Shown: positions 1 to 8,627 of the stretch, one piece after another
How the letters are laid out: each line of letters begins with the position of its first letter
Numbering within the stretch: the first letter of the stretch is position 1
Assembly (NCBI GenBank): GCA_039821645.1
Contig: JBCBNU010000049.1
Location: 1-19,935 of the forward strand
Direction: 5' to 3'
DNA: 19,935 nt
Source of the DNA: CALBPI01 sp039821645
Lineage (GTDB): Bacteria > Pseudomonadota > Gammaproteobacteria > Steroidobacterales > Woeseiaceae
Position numbers and translations under genes: made by a program
The notes under the pieces: model-generated
What the model was told of the DNA's origin: nothing
Seen by the model: the letters and a program-made list of their open reading frames with translations, nothing else
Databases searched by the model: none

Positions 1-1206
1 CTCGACGAGAACGCACTGCTTGAGCGGCTCGGCAAGATGGAGCGTGATCTGGATCTCACCTTCTTTGTCGCGAGCGAACGGACCCGGCGCCAATACCTGT
101 CGGATGGAACCACACTCGACCTGGAGGAAGGCGAGGTGGCCTGGTATTTCGAAGCCAAGGCGCAAGGCACCGATTTCATGGCCGACTTGGGCCAGGTGGG
201 TGACGTGCATTTGTACTTCGATGTCGCGGTGTACGGAGACGACCGAGAGTTTCTGGGCTACGTCGGTGTTGGTAAACGTATCCAACGTTTTCTTGATTCG
301 TTTAATCGGTATAAGTCCGAGTTTGGGTATGACTTTGTATTCGTGAATGCCACGGATGAGATCATGCTGACCTCGCTTCCGGATTTTCTTGTGACCGGTG
401 CCTATATACCCACGCTCGACACGCTGGGTGGCTTCTCGGAGACCCGAACGGTCGGGGAGACCGTTGACGGTGACATCATCGAAGTCTCAGGCGAAGACCT
501 TTTGATCACGGAGTTCCGCATCGAGGAGCTGGGTTGGCGGCTTCTGTTGCTCGTGCCCCTGGAGGCGAGACAAGCGCAGATCACGAGTACATTCGTGTCG
601 AACGCGGTCAGTACCCTGATCATCCTGCTGCTGCTCGCCGCAGTCGTATTCGGTTTGATGATGTTCTATCGACGCAGTCTTGAGCGGACGGTCGAGATCG
701 ACGAGCTCACGGGCTTGCCGAACCGCGCGCTGGTGCAGCGACGATTCCGAAAGTTCCAGCGCGCTGGAGAAGCGCTCTGTGTCGTGATCATCGACCTCGA
801 CCATTTCAAGAGCATTAATGACTCTTACGGTCATGACGCCGGCGATCGCGCGTTGCGTGCTGTAGCGACCTCATTGAAGCAAGAGCTGCGCGAGGAAGAC
901 ATCGTTAGTCGTTGGGGCGGCGAGGAGTTTGTCATGTTGTTGCCCGCCGCTTCGATTGAACTGGGACGGGCGGTCGCCGAGCGTGCACGAGGAAATCTTG
1001 AAGCACTCAAGATCGATGCGAATGGCGCAACGGTTTCAGTCACTGCCAGTTTCGGCGTGGCGTTTGGTTCGGCCAAGGCCGACTCGCTGGCTCAACTATT
1101 GGTGCACGCCGACAAGATGCTTTACGAGGCGAAAGCCAAGGGGCGTAATCAGGTGCAGCTCTACGTCGTTAGCGATCACGAGCAAAGCCAGGATCGAACC
1201 GCTTAG
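1..1206 (+). CDS. Diguanylate cyclase with periplasmic Cache-like sensor (5' end outside window)
   Basis: The frame is open from base 1, so the gene begins upstream; the ATG at 37 is internal. The product makes the second messenger c-di-GMP from two GTP at the inner membrane. The first ~200 residues read as the distal half of a periplasmic dCache-type sensor. A single membrane helix follows at about 602-670, then a GGDEF domain opening with DELTGLPNR. The active-site loop is GGEEF (bases 916-930), an active variant of GGDEF. An RxxD inhibitory site (889-900) sits five residues before it, as in product-inhibited cyclases. No EAL or HD-GYP domain follows. The stop overlaps the 3' end of the convergent pyrD by 4 bp. 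The ligand of the sensor cannot be told. Confidence 0.93.
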   Translation, partial: LDENALLERLGKMERDLDLTFFVASERTRRQYLSDGTTLDLEEGEVAWYFEAKAQGTDFMADLGQVGDVHLYFDVAVYGDDREFLGYVGVGKRIQRFLDSFNRYKSEFGYDFVFVNATDEIMLTSLPDFLVTGAYIPTLDTLGGFSETRTVGETVDGDIIEVSGEDLLITEFRIEELGWRLLLLVPLEARQAQITSTFVSNAVSTLIILLLLAAVVFGLMMFYRRSLERTVEIDELTGLPNRALVQRRFRKFQRAGEALCVVIIDLDHFKSINDSYGHDAGDRALRAVATSLKQELREEDIVSRWGGEEFVMLLPAASIELGRAVAERARGNLEALKIDANGATVSVTASFGVAFGSAKADSLAQLLVHADKMLYEAKAKGRNQVQLYVVSDHEQSQDRTA

Positions 1207-2240
1207 TACCAGGTTGTTGACCGGGTCGCGCGTTTCAAGCGTCCGATTAGTGCTGGGCCGTGATAGATGAAGCCGGTGTAGATTTGAAGCAAATCAGCTC
1301 CCGCGGTGATGCGTGCCCTGGCGCTGTCCGCAGAGTCGATACCGCCAACACCAACCAGGGTCATATCCGGACCCGCGGTTTTACGAATCAAAGACATGAT
1401 TTCGTTGGCTCGCTGGCGAACGGGGGCACCGCTGACACCGCCGGCGCCAATTGCGTCCAACTCGTCAGTTGTTGTACGCAGGCCCTCTCGGCTGATGGTC
1501 GTGTTGCTAGCAACGATGCCGTCGATGCTCAGTTCAGTAACCAGTGCTACGGCATCAAGGATTTTTTCATCGCTGAGATCCGGGGCGATCTTCAAAAGTA
1601 TCGGTCGAGGCGTTGCCAGCCCCTGGTTGATTTCCTGCAAGCCGCCGAGAATCCTTTTCAACGGTTCACGGTCCTGCAATCCACGCAGCCCAGGTGTATT
1701 CGGTGAGCTCACGTTGACCACGAAGTAGTCGACACATTCGTGCAGGCCACGGAAGCAGGCGGTGTAATCGTCGGCTGCCGACGCGTCTGGTGTGTCCTTG
1801 TTCTTTCCAATATTACCGCCGACGATCAGCCCGTCCGGCCGTCGCTCCAGTCGGGCGCGCATGGCATCCAGCCCTTCGTTATTGAATCCCAGCCGGTTGA
1901 TAAGCGCATTGTCTTTAGTGAGTCGGAAGATTCTTGGTTTCGGGTTTCCGGGTTGCGGGCGTGGGGTTACGGTGCCGACTTCAACAAAGCCGAACCCGAG
2001 CGACTGCAATGCGCGCAGGTAACGCGCATCTTTGTCGAATCCGGCGGCGAGGCCGACTCGATTCGGGAAGGTGAGTCCCATAACCTCGGCTGGCTCGTCG
2101 AGATATCGCTTGGCGTAGCGCGCCTCGATCAGCGCGCGCGTTGGCGCAAAGCTGTTCCAAAGCGTGAGTTGATCGGTAACCAGGTGATGAGCGCGTTCGG
2201 CATCCAGCCGAAACAACGCGGAGCGCAGCAGCGGGTACAT
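1203..2240 (-). CDS. pyrD: Dihydroorotate dehydrogenase (quinone), class 2
   Basis: This enzyme oxidises dihydroorotate to orotate with FMN and passes electrons to membrane quinone, the fourth step of pyrimidine synthesis. The 345-residue length is close to the ~336 of E. coli PyrD. The N-terminus MYPLLRSALF matches the class 2 membrane-associating helix. Further family blocks are NRVGLAAGFDKD, GTVTPRPQPGN, GNIGKNKDTP and the catalytic segment NVSSPNTPGLR, whose second Ser (about residue 179) is the expected base. The FMN phosphate region GVGGIDS and IYTGFIYHGP end the protein. An in-frame TTG at 2267 lies 9 codons upstream, but the ATG at 2240 fits the family N-terminus. A TATAAT -10 element lies 33 bp upstream. 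The gene is convergent with the diguanylate cyclase. Confidence 0.96.
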   Translation of the reverse strand: MYPLLRSALFRLDAERAHHLVTDQLTLWNSFAPTRALIEARYAKRYLDEPAEVMGLTFPNRVGLAAGFDKDARYLRALQSLGFGFVEVGTVTPRPQPGNPKPRIFRLTKDNALINRLGFNNEGLDAMRARLERRPDGLIVGGNIGKNKDTPDASAADDYTACFRGLHECVDYFVVNVSSPNTPGLRGLQDREPLKRILGGLQEINQGLATPRPILLKIAPDLSDEKILDAVALVTELSIDGIVASNTTISREGLRTTTDELDAIGAGGVSGAPVRQRANEIMSLIRKTAGPDMTLVGVGGIDSADSARARITAGADLLQIYTGFIYHGPALIGRLKRATRSTTWY

Positions 2241-2272
2241 AGAAATTTTGATAAGCGATATCGGCAAATCAC

Positions 2273-2278
2273 ATTATA
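2273..2278 (-). promoter_or_regulatory. Probable -10 box of the pyrD promoter
   Basis: Read on the minus strand, bases 2278-2273 are a perfect TATAAT, 32 bp upstream of the pyrD ATG and downstream of the stop of the SGNH remnant. No good TTGACA-like -35 is visible at 16-18 bp. The assignment rests on the -10 match and its position. Confidence 0.45.
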
Positions 2279-2311
2279 GGCCATCCATGACAGATTCAGA
2301 GGAATCGACCG

Positions 2312-2944
2312 TTAGGGCGTCACCAGGAGTTCGGTGTATTGATCTGCGAGGAACGCCGTGAACGCCACCGCCCCCTGATAACGGTTCAGATGCGTGGTGT
2401 CGCTAAACATGGCATTCGTTACCGGTTCGATCGTTTGAAAGTCGCGCACAGCTACTCCGGTTGACGATTCGATCTCGCGCACCACCGCGGCTTGACGTGC
2501 AAGTGCTTCAGGCGGATTTTTGATCCAATCGGTGTTCTTCGGCAGCATCACGACTGCTACGTGGTCCGAAATCGCCTGGAAATTCTCAACGATGCGGATG
2601 AAGGCGTCGACCAGCTCGGGGTCAAAATGCAGCTCTTCGATATCGGCGCTTTGAATCCGGTCTAGCCGATCTACGGCCAGGTTGTAATCGGAAGCAGCGA
2701 GATTGTAGTACTCATTGATCAGCTCAACGGTTTCGCGCGAGCGTTCACTCTTAATCGTGCCACCGCCCTGCCACGGGTAGTACCAGTCCGTGCCGTCGTA
2801 GTCCGGGTCGTCTTCCTCTAGACGCGGCGTGAGCACCTCCACAATCTCTCCGATGCGTTCCTCTGCAGCCTCGTCAGGTTCGAAATCGACACCGGTGTCA
2901 TCGCGCGGAGCCTGGAACGGGCCACCGCGAGTGGAGTCTTCCAT
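2312..2944 (-). pseudogene. C-terminal part of an SGNH-hydrolase-like protein (5'-truncated remnant)
   Basis: About 210 residues can be read from the ATG at 2944. The C-terminal third resembles the end of SGNH/GDSL-type acyl-esterases or alginate-acetyltransferase-like proteins. It has a strand VVMLPKNTDW, then AVRDF, then a D-x-x-H block (FSDTTHLN) that would supply catalytic Asp and His. The N-terminal GxS block carrying the nucleophile is absent. The DNA upstream is already occupied by the terminator and 3' end of the Gly-rich lipoprotein gene, and no good ribosome site is seen at 2944. The long in-frame extension to 3286 is antisense-like noise over the neighbouring gene. The most likely reading is a gene that lost its 5' half; a short functional protein is possible. 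Confidence 0.6.
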
Positions 2945-3043
2945 CAAAGCACTGGTCGGTAAGCCAACGCAGCGATGGATCAATCGCGCGTGCGGCTCGG
3001 CAGTCTTGGCAAGTGCAATATGTCGATTTGAAGAAGCACGCGC

Positions 3044-3079
3044 AAAAAAAGAGGCCGAGCCCCATGTGAGGCTCGGCCT
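3044..3079 (-). terminator. Rho-independent terminator of the Gly-rich lipoprotein gene
   Basis: A perfect 10-bp GC-rich stem (3052-3061 with 3070-3079) has an 8-base loop and is followed on the minus strand by a run of seven T (3050-3044). It begins 17 bp after the stop of the gene ending at 3096. The T-run is on the minus side only, so it acts on leftward transcription and insulates the SGNH remnant. Confidence 0.93.
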
Positions 3080-3095
3080 GTGTGACACCATTGCG

Positions 3096-5090
3096 CTAGA
3101 AGTTGGTTTCGCCCGAGAATCCGTTGCCACCGTTAGTCGCGCCGCCTGTGCCGCCGTTCCCCGGTGTGATGGTATTGCCAGTGAGTACCGGCGTGACGCC
3201 GTCATCGTTCGTCGCATCATAGACGCCAACTGACCAGCCGCCTTCGCCTGCTGCACTTTGACTGTCAGACCGTGTGACAGCGCCATTGCCGCCGTTGCCG
3301 ACTTGGATCAAGTTGCCGGCAATCATCGGTCCGGTATCGGTGCCGAGGTAGATGCCATAAGACGGGCCGCCGCCGCCGCTGCCGCCGTACCCACCAAAGC
3401 CACCGCTGCCGCCGGCGCCACCGTTGCCGCCATCGCCAGCGCCGGCAGTGCCGCTGCCGCCGCTGCCGCCGGTACCACCGGCGCCACCGCGACCACCTCG
3501 TCCACCTTGGCCGCCATTGCCGCCAACGCTGGTGGTGATGTCGTTGTCTTCGATGCGAGCTGTCGTCGTGTTGTGCAGATCGATGCCGATCGATGCACCG
3601 CCACTGCTGCCAGCGAATCCGCCTTCACCACCAGCGCCGCCTTCACCGCCGCCGCCACCGCCGCCGCCATCACCGCCGATAAATGTGGCGCGCCCGCCAC
3701 CACCGCCGCCGCCACCAGCACCCGCGTAGCCAACAAAGCCATTGTTTCCGCGGCTGACGAGGAAACCACGATTCGCGCCGGTTCCCAATCGGCCGGTGCC
3801 GCTGCCTCCAGTTCCGACCTGACCGTTCTGGAAGCCATCTGCCCCCGTACCGCCATTGCCGCCTTCGTTGCGATTGGAATTGCCGCCGCTGCCGGCAGCG
3901 CCGCCGTTTGCGGATGGGCTGATCGATCGGCCGGAACCGACAGAGCCGGAGCTGCCGTTATCATTGGCGCCTTCGCCACCGTTGCCACCGTTGCCGCCTG
4001 AGTAGATGGCGTTGCCGCCGCCGCCGGAACCACGATTTTCATTGTTGCTGATACCGCCATTGCCGCCCCGTGCACCGGTAAACCCGACGCCATCGGTACG
4101 GTCCGTTTGATCGACAGCCGAGCCGCCAGACCCGGCAATGATCAGGTTGCCAATAATATCGACCGATTCGATGTCGATACTGCGCAGCGCAATGCTGTTG
4201 GCGTTGCTATTACGGAACGTCGCGGTCTCCGCATTCGATGCCGTCAACGTGTTCGACAACACCCGAAACGATTCCGCCGAAAAGGTAGCGTCGATCAGGA
4301 TCGCGTGCTCACTGCTGGTGTTGGTATCGATATCACCGCCGGTGATATCCAGACCCGATACCGTGACCGGTTGACCGAAGTCGTTGAAATACAGCGCGCG
4401 AATACCCGCGACGATGCGCGTTCGATTGTTCTCGACGTCGCGCAGCCAACTGTCGTCGTAGCCGCCGTAGAGGCTGTTGGACCTGAGCACCAATCGGTCG
4501 AACGGGTCGTTGCCGGATATGTCGTAGCTCTCGTCGTTTGGCAATGTCTTGATGTAGTAGTCCGTTGTATCGGTGCCCGCCTCTGCTGCATCGCGCAATG
4601 ACGTGAACGGCGCATCGATCGAGCCGTCCGGGTTGGCGCCGGCGAAGGCGCCGTCAATGAAGACCGCATCGTCGATGTCTTCGAGCACGATGACCTGAAC
4701 CTCGGTAGACGCGGACAGTGAGCCGTCGGAAACGCTGACACTGAAGACCAATGTGTCGACGTCGGCAGGAGCATTAAAGGAAAACGACGCACTGTCTTCA
4801 CCGGCGGGGTTGCTGACGCTCCCACCGCGAGTCTGCGTCCACGTATAGCTCAGCGTGTCGCCGTCCGGATCGCTGCCGGTCGCGGTCAACGCAACGCCGT
4901 CACTAACAGCACTCAGCAACAACGCGTCAGCGCTAACGGACGGCGCATTGTTGGTTGCTACCGGTGTTGGCGTGTCGTCACCTCCACCGCCGCATGCTGA
5001 TATTGTCAGAACCGCCGCGGTCGCCGGTATAAGTCGACCCAGTTTTTTTGTCTGCAGCATCCAGTCGCTGCATTGTTGTCGAGCCGTCAT
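3096..5090 (-). CDS. Large Gly-rich surface lipoprotein with Ig-like domain and beta-helix region
   Basis: A 664-residue exported protein of unknown role. The ATG at 5090 follows GGGAGAA. A basic n-region and hydrophobic stretch end in the lipobox ISAC (Cys about 33), so lipid attachment is expected. An acidic/Thr linker leads to an Ig-like or PKD/REJ-like domain at about 48-137, with the DPDGDTLSYTW signature. A DUF1565-like start (SIDAPFTSLRDA, LYGGYDDSW) and beta-helix-like strands follow to about 330. From about 330 to 610 it is mostly GGxGG repeats, similar in look to mycobacterial PGRS segments, with short strand blocks such as SYGIYLGTDTGPMIAGNLI between. It is last of three same-strand genes after the kinase and sigma factor, 92 bp after the latter, and ends in a strong terminator. 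It is plausibly an adhesin or surface-layer protein (inference). Confidence 0.88.
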   Translation of the reverse strand: MTARQQCSDWMLQTKKLGRLIPATAAVLTISACGGGGDDTPTPVATNNAPSVSADALLLSAVSDGVALTATGSDPDGDTLSYTWTQTRGGSVSNPAGEDSASFSFNAPADVDTLVFSVSVSDGSLSASTEVQVIVLEDIDDAVFIDGAFAGANPDGSIDAPFTSLRDAAEAGTDTTDYYIKTLPNDESYDISGNDPFDRLVLRSNSLYGGYDDSWLRDVENNRTRIVAGIRALYFNDFGQPVTVSGLDITGGDIDTNTSSEHAILIDATFSAESFRVLSNTLTASNAETATFRNSNANSIALRSIDIESVDIIGNLIIAGSGGSAVDQTDRTDGVGFTGARGGNGGISNNENRGSGGGGNAIYSGGNGGNGGEGANDNGSSGSVGSGRSISPSANGGAAGSGGNSNRNEGGNGGTGADGFQNGQVGTGGSGTGRLGTGANRGFLVSRGNNGFVGYAGAGGGGGGGGRATFIGGDGGGGGGGGEGGAGGEGGFAGSSGGASIGIDLHNTTTARIEDNDITTSVGGNGGQGGRGGRGGAGGTGGSGGSGTAGAGDGGNGGAGGSGGFGGYGGSGGGGPSYGIYLGTDTGPMIAGNLIQVGNGGNGAVTRSDSQSAAGEGGWSVGVYDATNDDGVTPVLTGNTITPGNGGTGGATNGGNGFSGETNF

Positions 5091-5182
5091 GGTGTTCTCC
5101 CGTAATAATCGTGGACTCACACTGACAAGCAGTGGATAGCCGCAAATCCGGTCACGACGGAAGAATTTTTTTCAGGGAAGGC

Positions 5183-5755
5183 CTATTCGCTGTTGTCGGC
5201 TTCGCGCAGCAGCTTGCGCAGCCAGATTCGAGCCAGCTTGAACTCGCGACGCACTGTGGATTCGGAAACCTTCAATACCTCGCCGATTTCGGGTTGAGTC
5301 AGTCCCCCGAAGTAATGAAGCTCCAGAACCTGGGATTGGCGTTCATCGTGTACGGCGAGCTGAGTCAGCGCTTCATCCAACGCCCGGATGTCCTCGTCGC
5401 CGTCGTGTTCCTGCAGACTCTCTTCATGCAGCGTGACGCGCAGGGCGCCGCCGCCGCGCTTTTGGGCTGATCGGCTGTTGGCGTGATTGACGAGTAGCCG
5501 ACGCATCATACGCGCAGCAAGCGCAAAGAAGTGACTGCGGTCCTGCCATTCGAGCTCAACACCGATCAGTTTCTCGTAGGCTTCGTGGACGAGTGCCGTC
5601 GGTTGCAGTGTATGGCGGACGCTTTCCCGTCCAAAGATGCCGCGGGCAATTTGATTCAGCTCGTCGTAGATCAGCGGTGCCACACGGTCGCGCGCGGCGG
5701 CATCGCCGCCAGCCCATCGATTGAGCAGTTGTGTGATGTCGTCCGCAGGATTCAT
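5183..5755 (-). CDS. ECF sigma factor of the kinase-associated (ECF43-like) type
   Basis: A 190-residue RNA polymerase sigma factor of the Sigma70_ECF family. Region 2 covers about residues 8-95, with RSHFFALAARMMRRLLVNHA as the 2.3-2.4 helix. Region 4 is a clear helix-turn-helix at 150-182 (LTQPEIGEVLKVSESTVRREF). Where ordinary ECF factors have DAED before LVQE, this one has QPTA (residues 51-54) before LVHE, so the acidic polymerase-binding patch is missing and Thr53 takes its place. In known ECF43 pairs a Ser/Thr kinase phosphorylates this region to switch the factor on. The kinase gene is 61 bp upstream on the same strand and no anti-sigma gene is present. The ATG at 5755 fits the family start; upstream in-frame codons run into the kinase gene. 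Confidence 0.92.
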   Translation of the reverse strand: MNPADDITQLLNRWAGGDAAARDRVAPLIYDELNQIARGIFGRESVRHTLQPTALVHEAYEKLIGVELEWQDRSHFFALAARMMRRLLVNHANSRSAQKRGGGALRVTLHEESLQEHDGDEDIRALDEALTQLAVHDERQSQVLELHYFGGLTQPEIGEVLKVSESTVRREFKLARIWLRKLLREADNSE

Positions 5756-5816
5756 TTTGAGAGCGTAACAAATGCGGACGTGGCAGACCGCCGATTGCAT
5801 CACGCGATGCGCCAGC

Positions 5817-8627
5817 CTATTGCGATGGGGTTCGAGCGTTCTCCAGCGCTTCTTGCCACTCGGCAAGGATAGTCGCACGAATTTCCAGATTTTCGTCGCG
5901 CAGCGTTTGTGCAGCCGCTGAGTCCCCGTGTGCTGACAACACATCGGCCAGAATCAGACGACGCTCGACGTTATCCAGATGATCAGTGCCGATAGATTCA
6001 GCGGTCATATCAATCGCTTGCTGCAATAGCTGCTCGGCTCTCTCGAAACGGGACTCCGCCAGTTCGATCTGGGCAAGCCCGGTCAAGGCTTGAGCGGCGG
6101 TGGGATGCTCACCATCACCGCTCCCACTCATGACTTTGAGCGCTGTTTCAAACGCCTCTCGTGCTTCTTCGAAAGTCCCAGCACGGCGCAGCACATCGGC
6201 CAGATCCACACGGGCCAGTTGAGTGAAAGTGTGTTCTTCGCCAATTGTTCTTTCACGAATATCCAGACCTTCACGCATCAGCGATTCAGCGTTAGCGAGA
6301 TCGCCTCGGTCGCGCGCGACCTTGCCGAGCCCGACCAGTGTGACGCTGCGATCGAAGTGACCTTGCGGTTTTTCAATCTCGGCGTAAATCGCCATAGCTT
6401 GCTGAAATGCTTGATCCGCCTGTGCTGTTGCGCCGAGGTTGGCGAGCATGTCGCCGTGTCCATTGAGCCAGTAGGCGACCGTATCGTGCACTTTGCCGGT
6501 GAGCTCAAATTGCACATCGAGCAGCTTCAAGAACATCGCATCTGCCTCGCCAAAGCGCCCGATTTTGCCGAGTGCGTGAGCCAGAGAATACATGCTCAGT
6601 GGCAGTTGAGGGTCGGTGCCGTCGGTGGCGCTTTTACGGATTGCAACGGATCGGGCCAAGTATCGGATCGCCATTTCATAGTCGCCGAGGTCGATGTAGT
6701 TGATGCCAAGGTTTTGCAGGTTACCGGCCAGGCGAGCATCTTCGGTTCCATAATTTATTTCCCTGAGCTCAAGCACACGCTCGTCGAGCTCAACAGCCAG
6801 ACGTGGCTTGCCGGTGACTTGGTAATACGTGCTCAGCGTGCCGTACGGACACGCGAGGCGAATATCATCGTTATCGAGTAGCGACTCATACATGACACGC
6901 ACCGAATCGGCCTTTTCGAACATGTCGTCATATTCGCCATTACGATAGTGAAGGTACGCCGAGTCGCATAACAACGAGCCGACCTCAGTTGAGCGCTGCC
7001 CAAACGATTCTTCGGCGATATTGAGGGCTTCATCGATCAGCGCGATACCCTCATCGTAGCGCCCTTGATACCGGCGTACTGCGGCGAGTGCATCAAGGGC
7101 ATTGACGTGATCACCGGGTGCGTCTACCTGTGTATATAACTGAAGTGCTTGCTGCAGCAAAAGCTCTGCCTTCTCGGCTTGGCTAACATTCGTCATGACG
7201 CGACCAATGGTGCCGAGCAACCGAGCGCGTACCACAGGCGACACTGAGTCATCGCTAATGACGTTGTCCGCCCCGATCCCTACAAGTTCGGCAACGGTGA
7301 GTTCGTCACGGCTGCGGCGATAGGGGTCTGAATTTTCAAACAAGCCAGTCAAGAACTCTGCCGTTTGCTGCGCAACGTCACGTTCGGTATTGAGCCTTAC
7401 TGTGTAAAAGGCGGTGAGACTTACCGCCGAGACGATAAGCAGCGTAGCGAGGCCAACGGCAACGCGATTGCGGGCGACAAAACGACTCGCGCGATAGGCC
7501 AGCGTATCGCGCCGTGCCCGAATCGGTAGTCGTGCACCGTAGCGCTTCAGGTCTTCGCTCAATGCGTTGATCGTAGCGTAGCGACGCTCTGGCTCCTTGC
7601 GCAGCGCTTTGAGCAGAATCGTATCCAGGTCACCGCGCAAAGCTTTTCGTTGTCGTTGCGACCACTGCATTAAATCGGCGTTGTCCGCTCGCGTGACTGC
7701 ACTGCTGGGCGCCTCGGCGGGGGTCGACAGAATTGCGTTCTCGACGTCGCGCGGATGATCGCTGGTGGGCGTGTAAGGTAACCGACCGGTCAGCAGGCGA
7801 TACAGCAGCAGTCCTACCCCGTAGACATCGGCTGCGGTACTGATCGGCTGGTTGCCGATCTGCTCCGGGCTTGCATAAAGCGGCGTTAGTGCGCGCCACT
7901 CGGGGCGGGTTTGTTGTCCGTCACTACCGTCATGGGGCAACAGCTTGGCAATCCCGAAATCGAGCAGTCGCGGTGTACCGCTGGTGTCGATCAGAATGTT
8001 ACTCGGTTTGATGTCGCGGTGAATCACGAGCTGATTGTGAGCATACTGCAAGGCATCACAGACCGTAATCACAAGCTCCAGAATCTGCTCGTTGTTCAGT
8101 CGAGTTTTCTTGCAGTAGTCGGCTATGTTGTCGCCCTCGATGTACTCCATCACGAAGTACGGCAGACCGGTGTCTGTCACTCCGCCGTCAATCAGGCTGG
8201 CGATATTGGGGTGGTTTAACGTCGCCAGAATCTGCCGCTCGGCAACAAAGCGCGCCTGTGAAACCTCGTCAATCGTATGGCTATGCATAACCTTGATCGC
8301 GACGCGTTGGTCGAAGTCTGCGCCCTCACGCTCGCCGGCATAGACCACACCCATACCGCCTTCGGCGATTTTCGCGGTGACCCGGTAGGCTCCAATTCGC
8401 GAATCGACCATGGAATTGGCAGCACGTGCAGAAGCCTTGGCGATAGCGTCGGTTAGGTTGCCCGTTTGTTCGGCGTCGTAGGTCAAAAGCTCGCGTAATT
8501 CCTTGGCAAGGTCTGCGTCGCCTTCGCAGGCCTCATCGATCCATGCTTCACGGGATTCGCGTGGTTGCTCGAGCGCTTGGGCTAGAAGCGTGTTGAGCGT
8601 TTGCCAACGCTGTTTGTTATTGCTCAT
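5817..8627 (-). CDS. Membrane-anchored Ser/Thr protein kinase with TPR repeats
   Basis: A 936-residue Hanks-type kinase. After a ~78-residue helical N-terminus, the kinase domain spans about 80-365. It shows the Gly loop AEGGMGVVY (88-96), catalytic Lys112 in VAIK, HRDIKPSN (203-210), DFG (223-225) and SPEQ (253-256). All catalytic residues are present, and the Arg before Asp205 marks an RD kinase. One membrane helix lies at about 388-410, followed by ~500 residues of TPR helices (about 430-920), presumably periplasmic and a sensing or docking surface. The gene leads the kinase - ECF sigma - lipoprotein series. In Vibrio parahaemolyticus (PknT/EcfP) and Xanthomonas citri (PknS/EcfK) such kinases activate the adjacent ECF factor, the likely role here. 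Part of this protein recurs as a decayed copy at 9775-9945. Confidence 0.94.
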   Translation of the reverse strand: MSNNKQRWQTLNTLLAQALEQPRESREAWIDEACEGDADLAKELRELLTYDAEQTGNLTDAIAKASARAANSMVDSRIGAYRVTAKIAEGGMGVVYAGEREGADFDQRVAIKVMHSHTIDEVSQARFVAERQILATLNHPNIASLIDGGVTDTGLPYFVMEYIEGDNIADYCKKTRLNNEQILELVITVCDALQYAHNQLVIHRDIKPSNILIDTSGTPRLLDFGIAKLLPHDGSDGQQTRPEWRALTPLYASPEQIGNQPISTAADVYGVGLLLYRLLTGRLPYTPTSDHPRDVENAILSTPAEAPSSAVTRADNADLMQWSQRQRKALRGDLDTILLKALRKEPERRYATINALSEDLKRYGARLPIRARRDTLAYRASRFVARNRVAVGLATLLIVSAVSLTAFYTVRLNTERDVAQQTAEFLTGLFENSDPYRRSRDELTVAELVGIGADNVISDDSVSPVVRARLLGTIGRVMTNVSQAEKAELLLQQALQLYTQVDAPGDHVNALDALAAVRRYQGRYDEGIALIDEALNIAEESFGQRSTEVGSLLCDSAYLHYRNGEYDDMFEKADSVRVMYESLLDNDDIRLACPYGTLSTYYQVTGKPRLAVELDERVLELREINYGTEDARLAGNLQNLGINYIDLGDYEMAIRYLARSVAIRKSATDGTDPQLPLSMYSLAHALGKIGRFGEADAMFLKLLDVQFELTGKVHDTVAYWLNGHGDMLANLGATAQADQAFQQAMAIYAEIEKPQGHFDRSVTLVGLGKVARDRGDLANAESLMREGLDIRERTIGEEHTFTQLARVDLADVLRRAGTFEEAREAFETALKVMSGSGDGEHPTAAQALTGLAQIELAESRFERAEQLLQQAIDMTAESIGTDHLDNVERRLILADVLSAHGDSAAAQTLRDENLEIRATILAEWQEALENARTPSQ

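Noticed and set aside
2945..3286. N-terminal extension of the SGNH-like frame upstream of 2944
   Set aside because: It overlaps the terminator and the end of the lipoprotein gene and has no protein family character.
3424..3729. CRISPR-like array suggested by regular GCC-rich units
   Set aside because: The units are degenerate Gly codons within a single reading frame, with no constant repeat and spacer pattern.
3258..4138. Long Ala-rich and Pro-rich open frames on both strands over the Gly-rich gene
   Set aside because: They are antisense or shifted readings of GGN-rich repeat DNA, with no start signal, signal peptide or domain; stops are simply rare in such sequence.
5091..5182. Separate promoter for the lipoprotein gene
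   Set aside because: TTGTCA and TTATTA-like boxes are present but at 14-bp spacing, and no ECF-type GGAAC box was found, so no promoter is claimed.
6090..6881. 263-codon plus-strand frame inside the kinase gene
   Set aside because: It is antisense to the TPR region, whose minus-strand product is clearly real.
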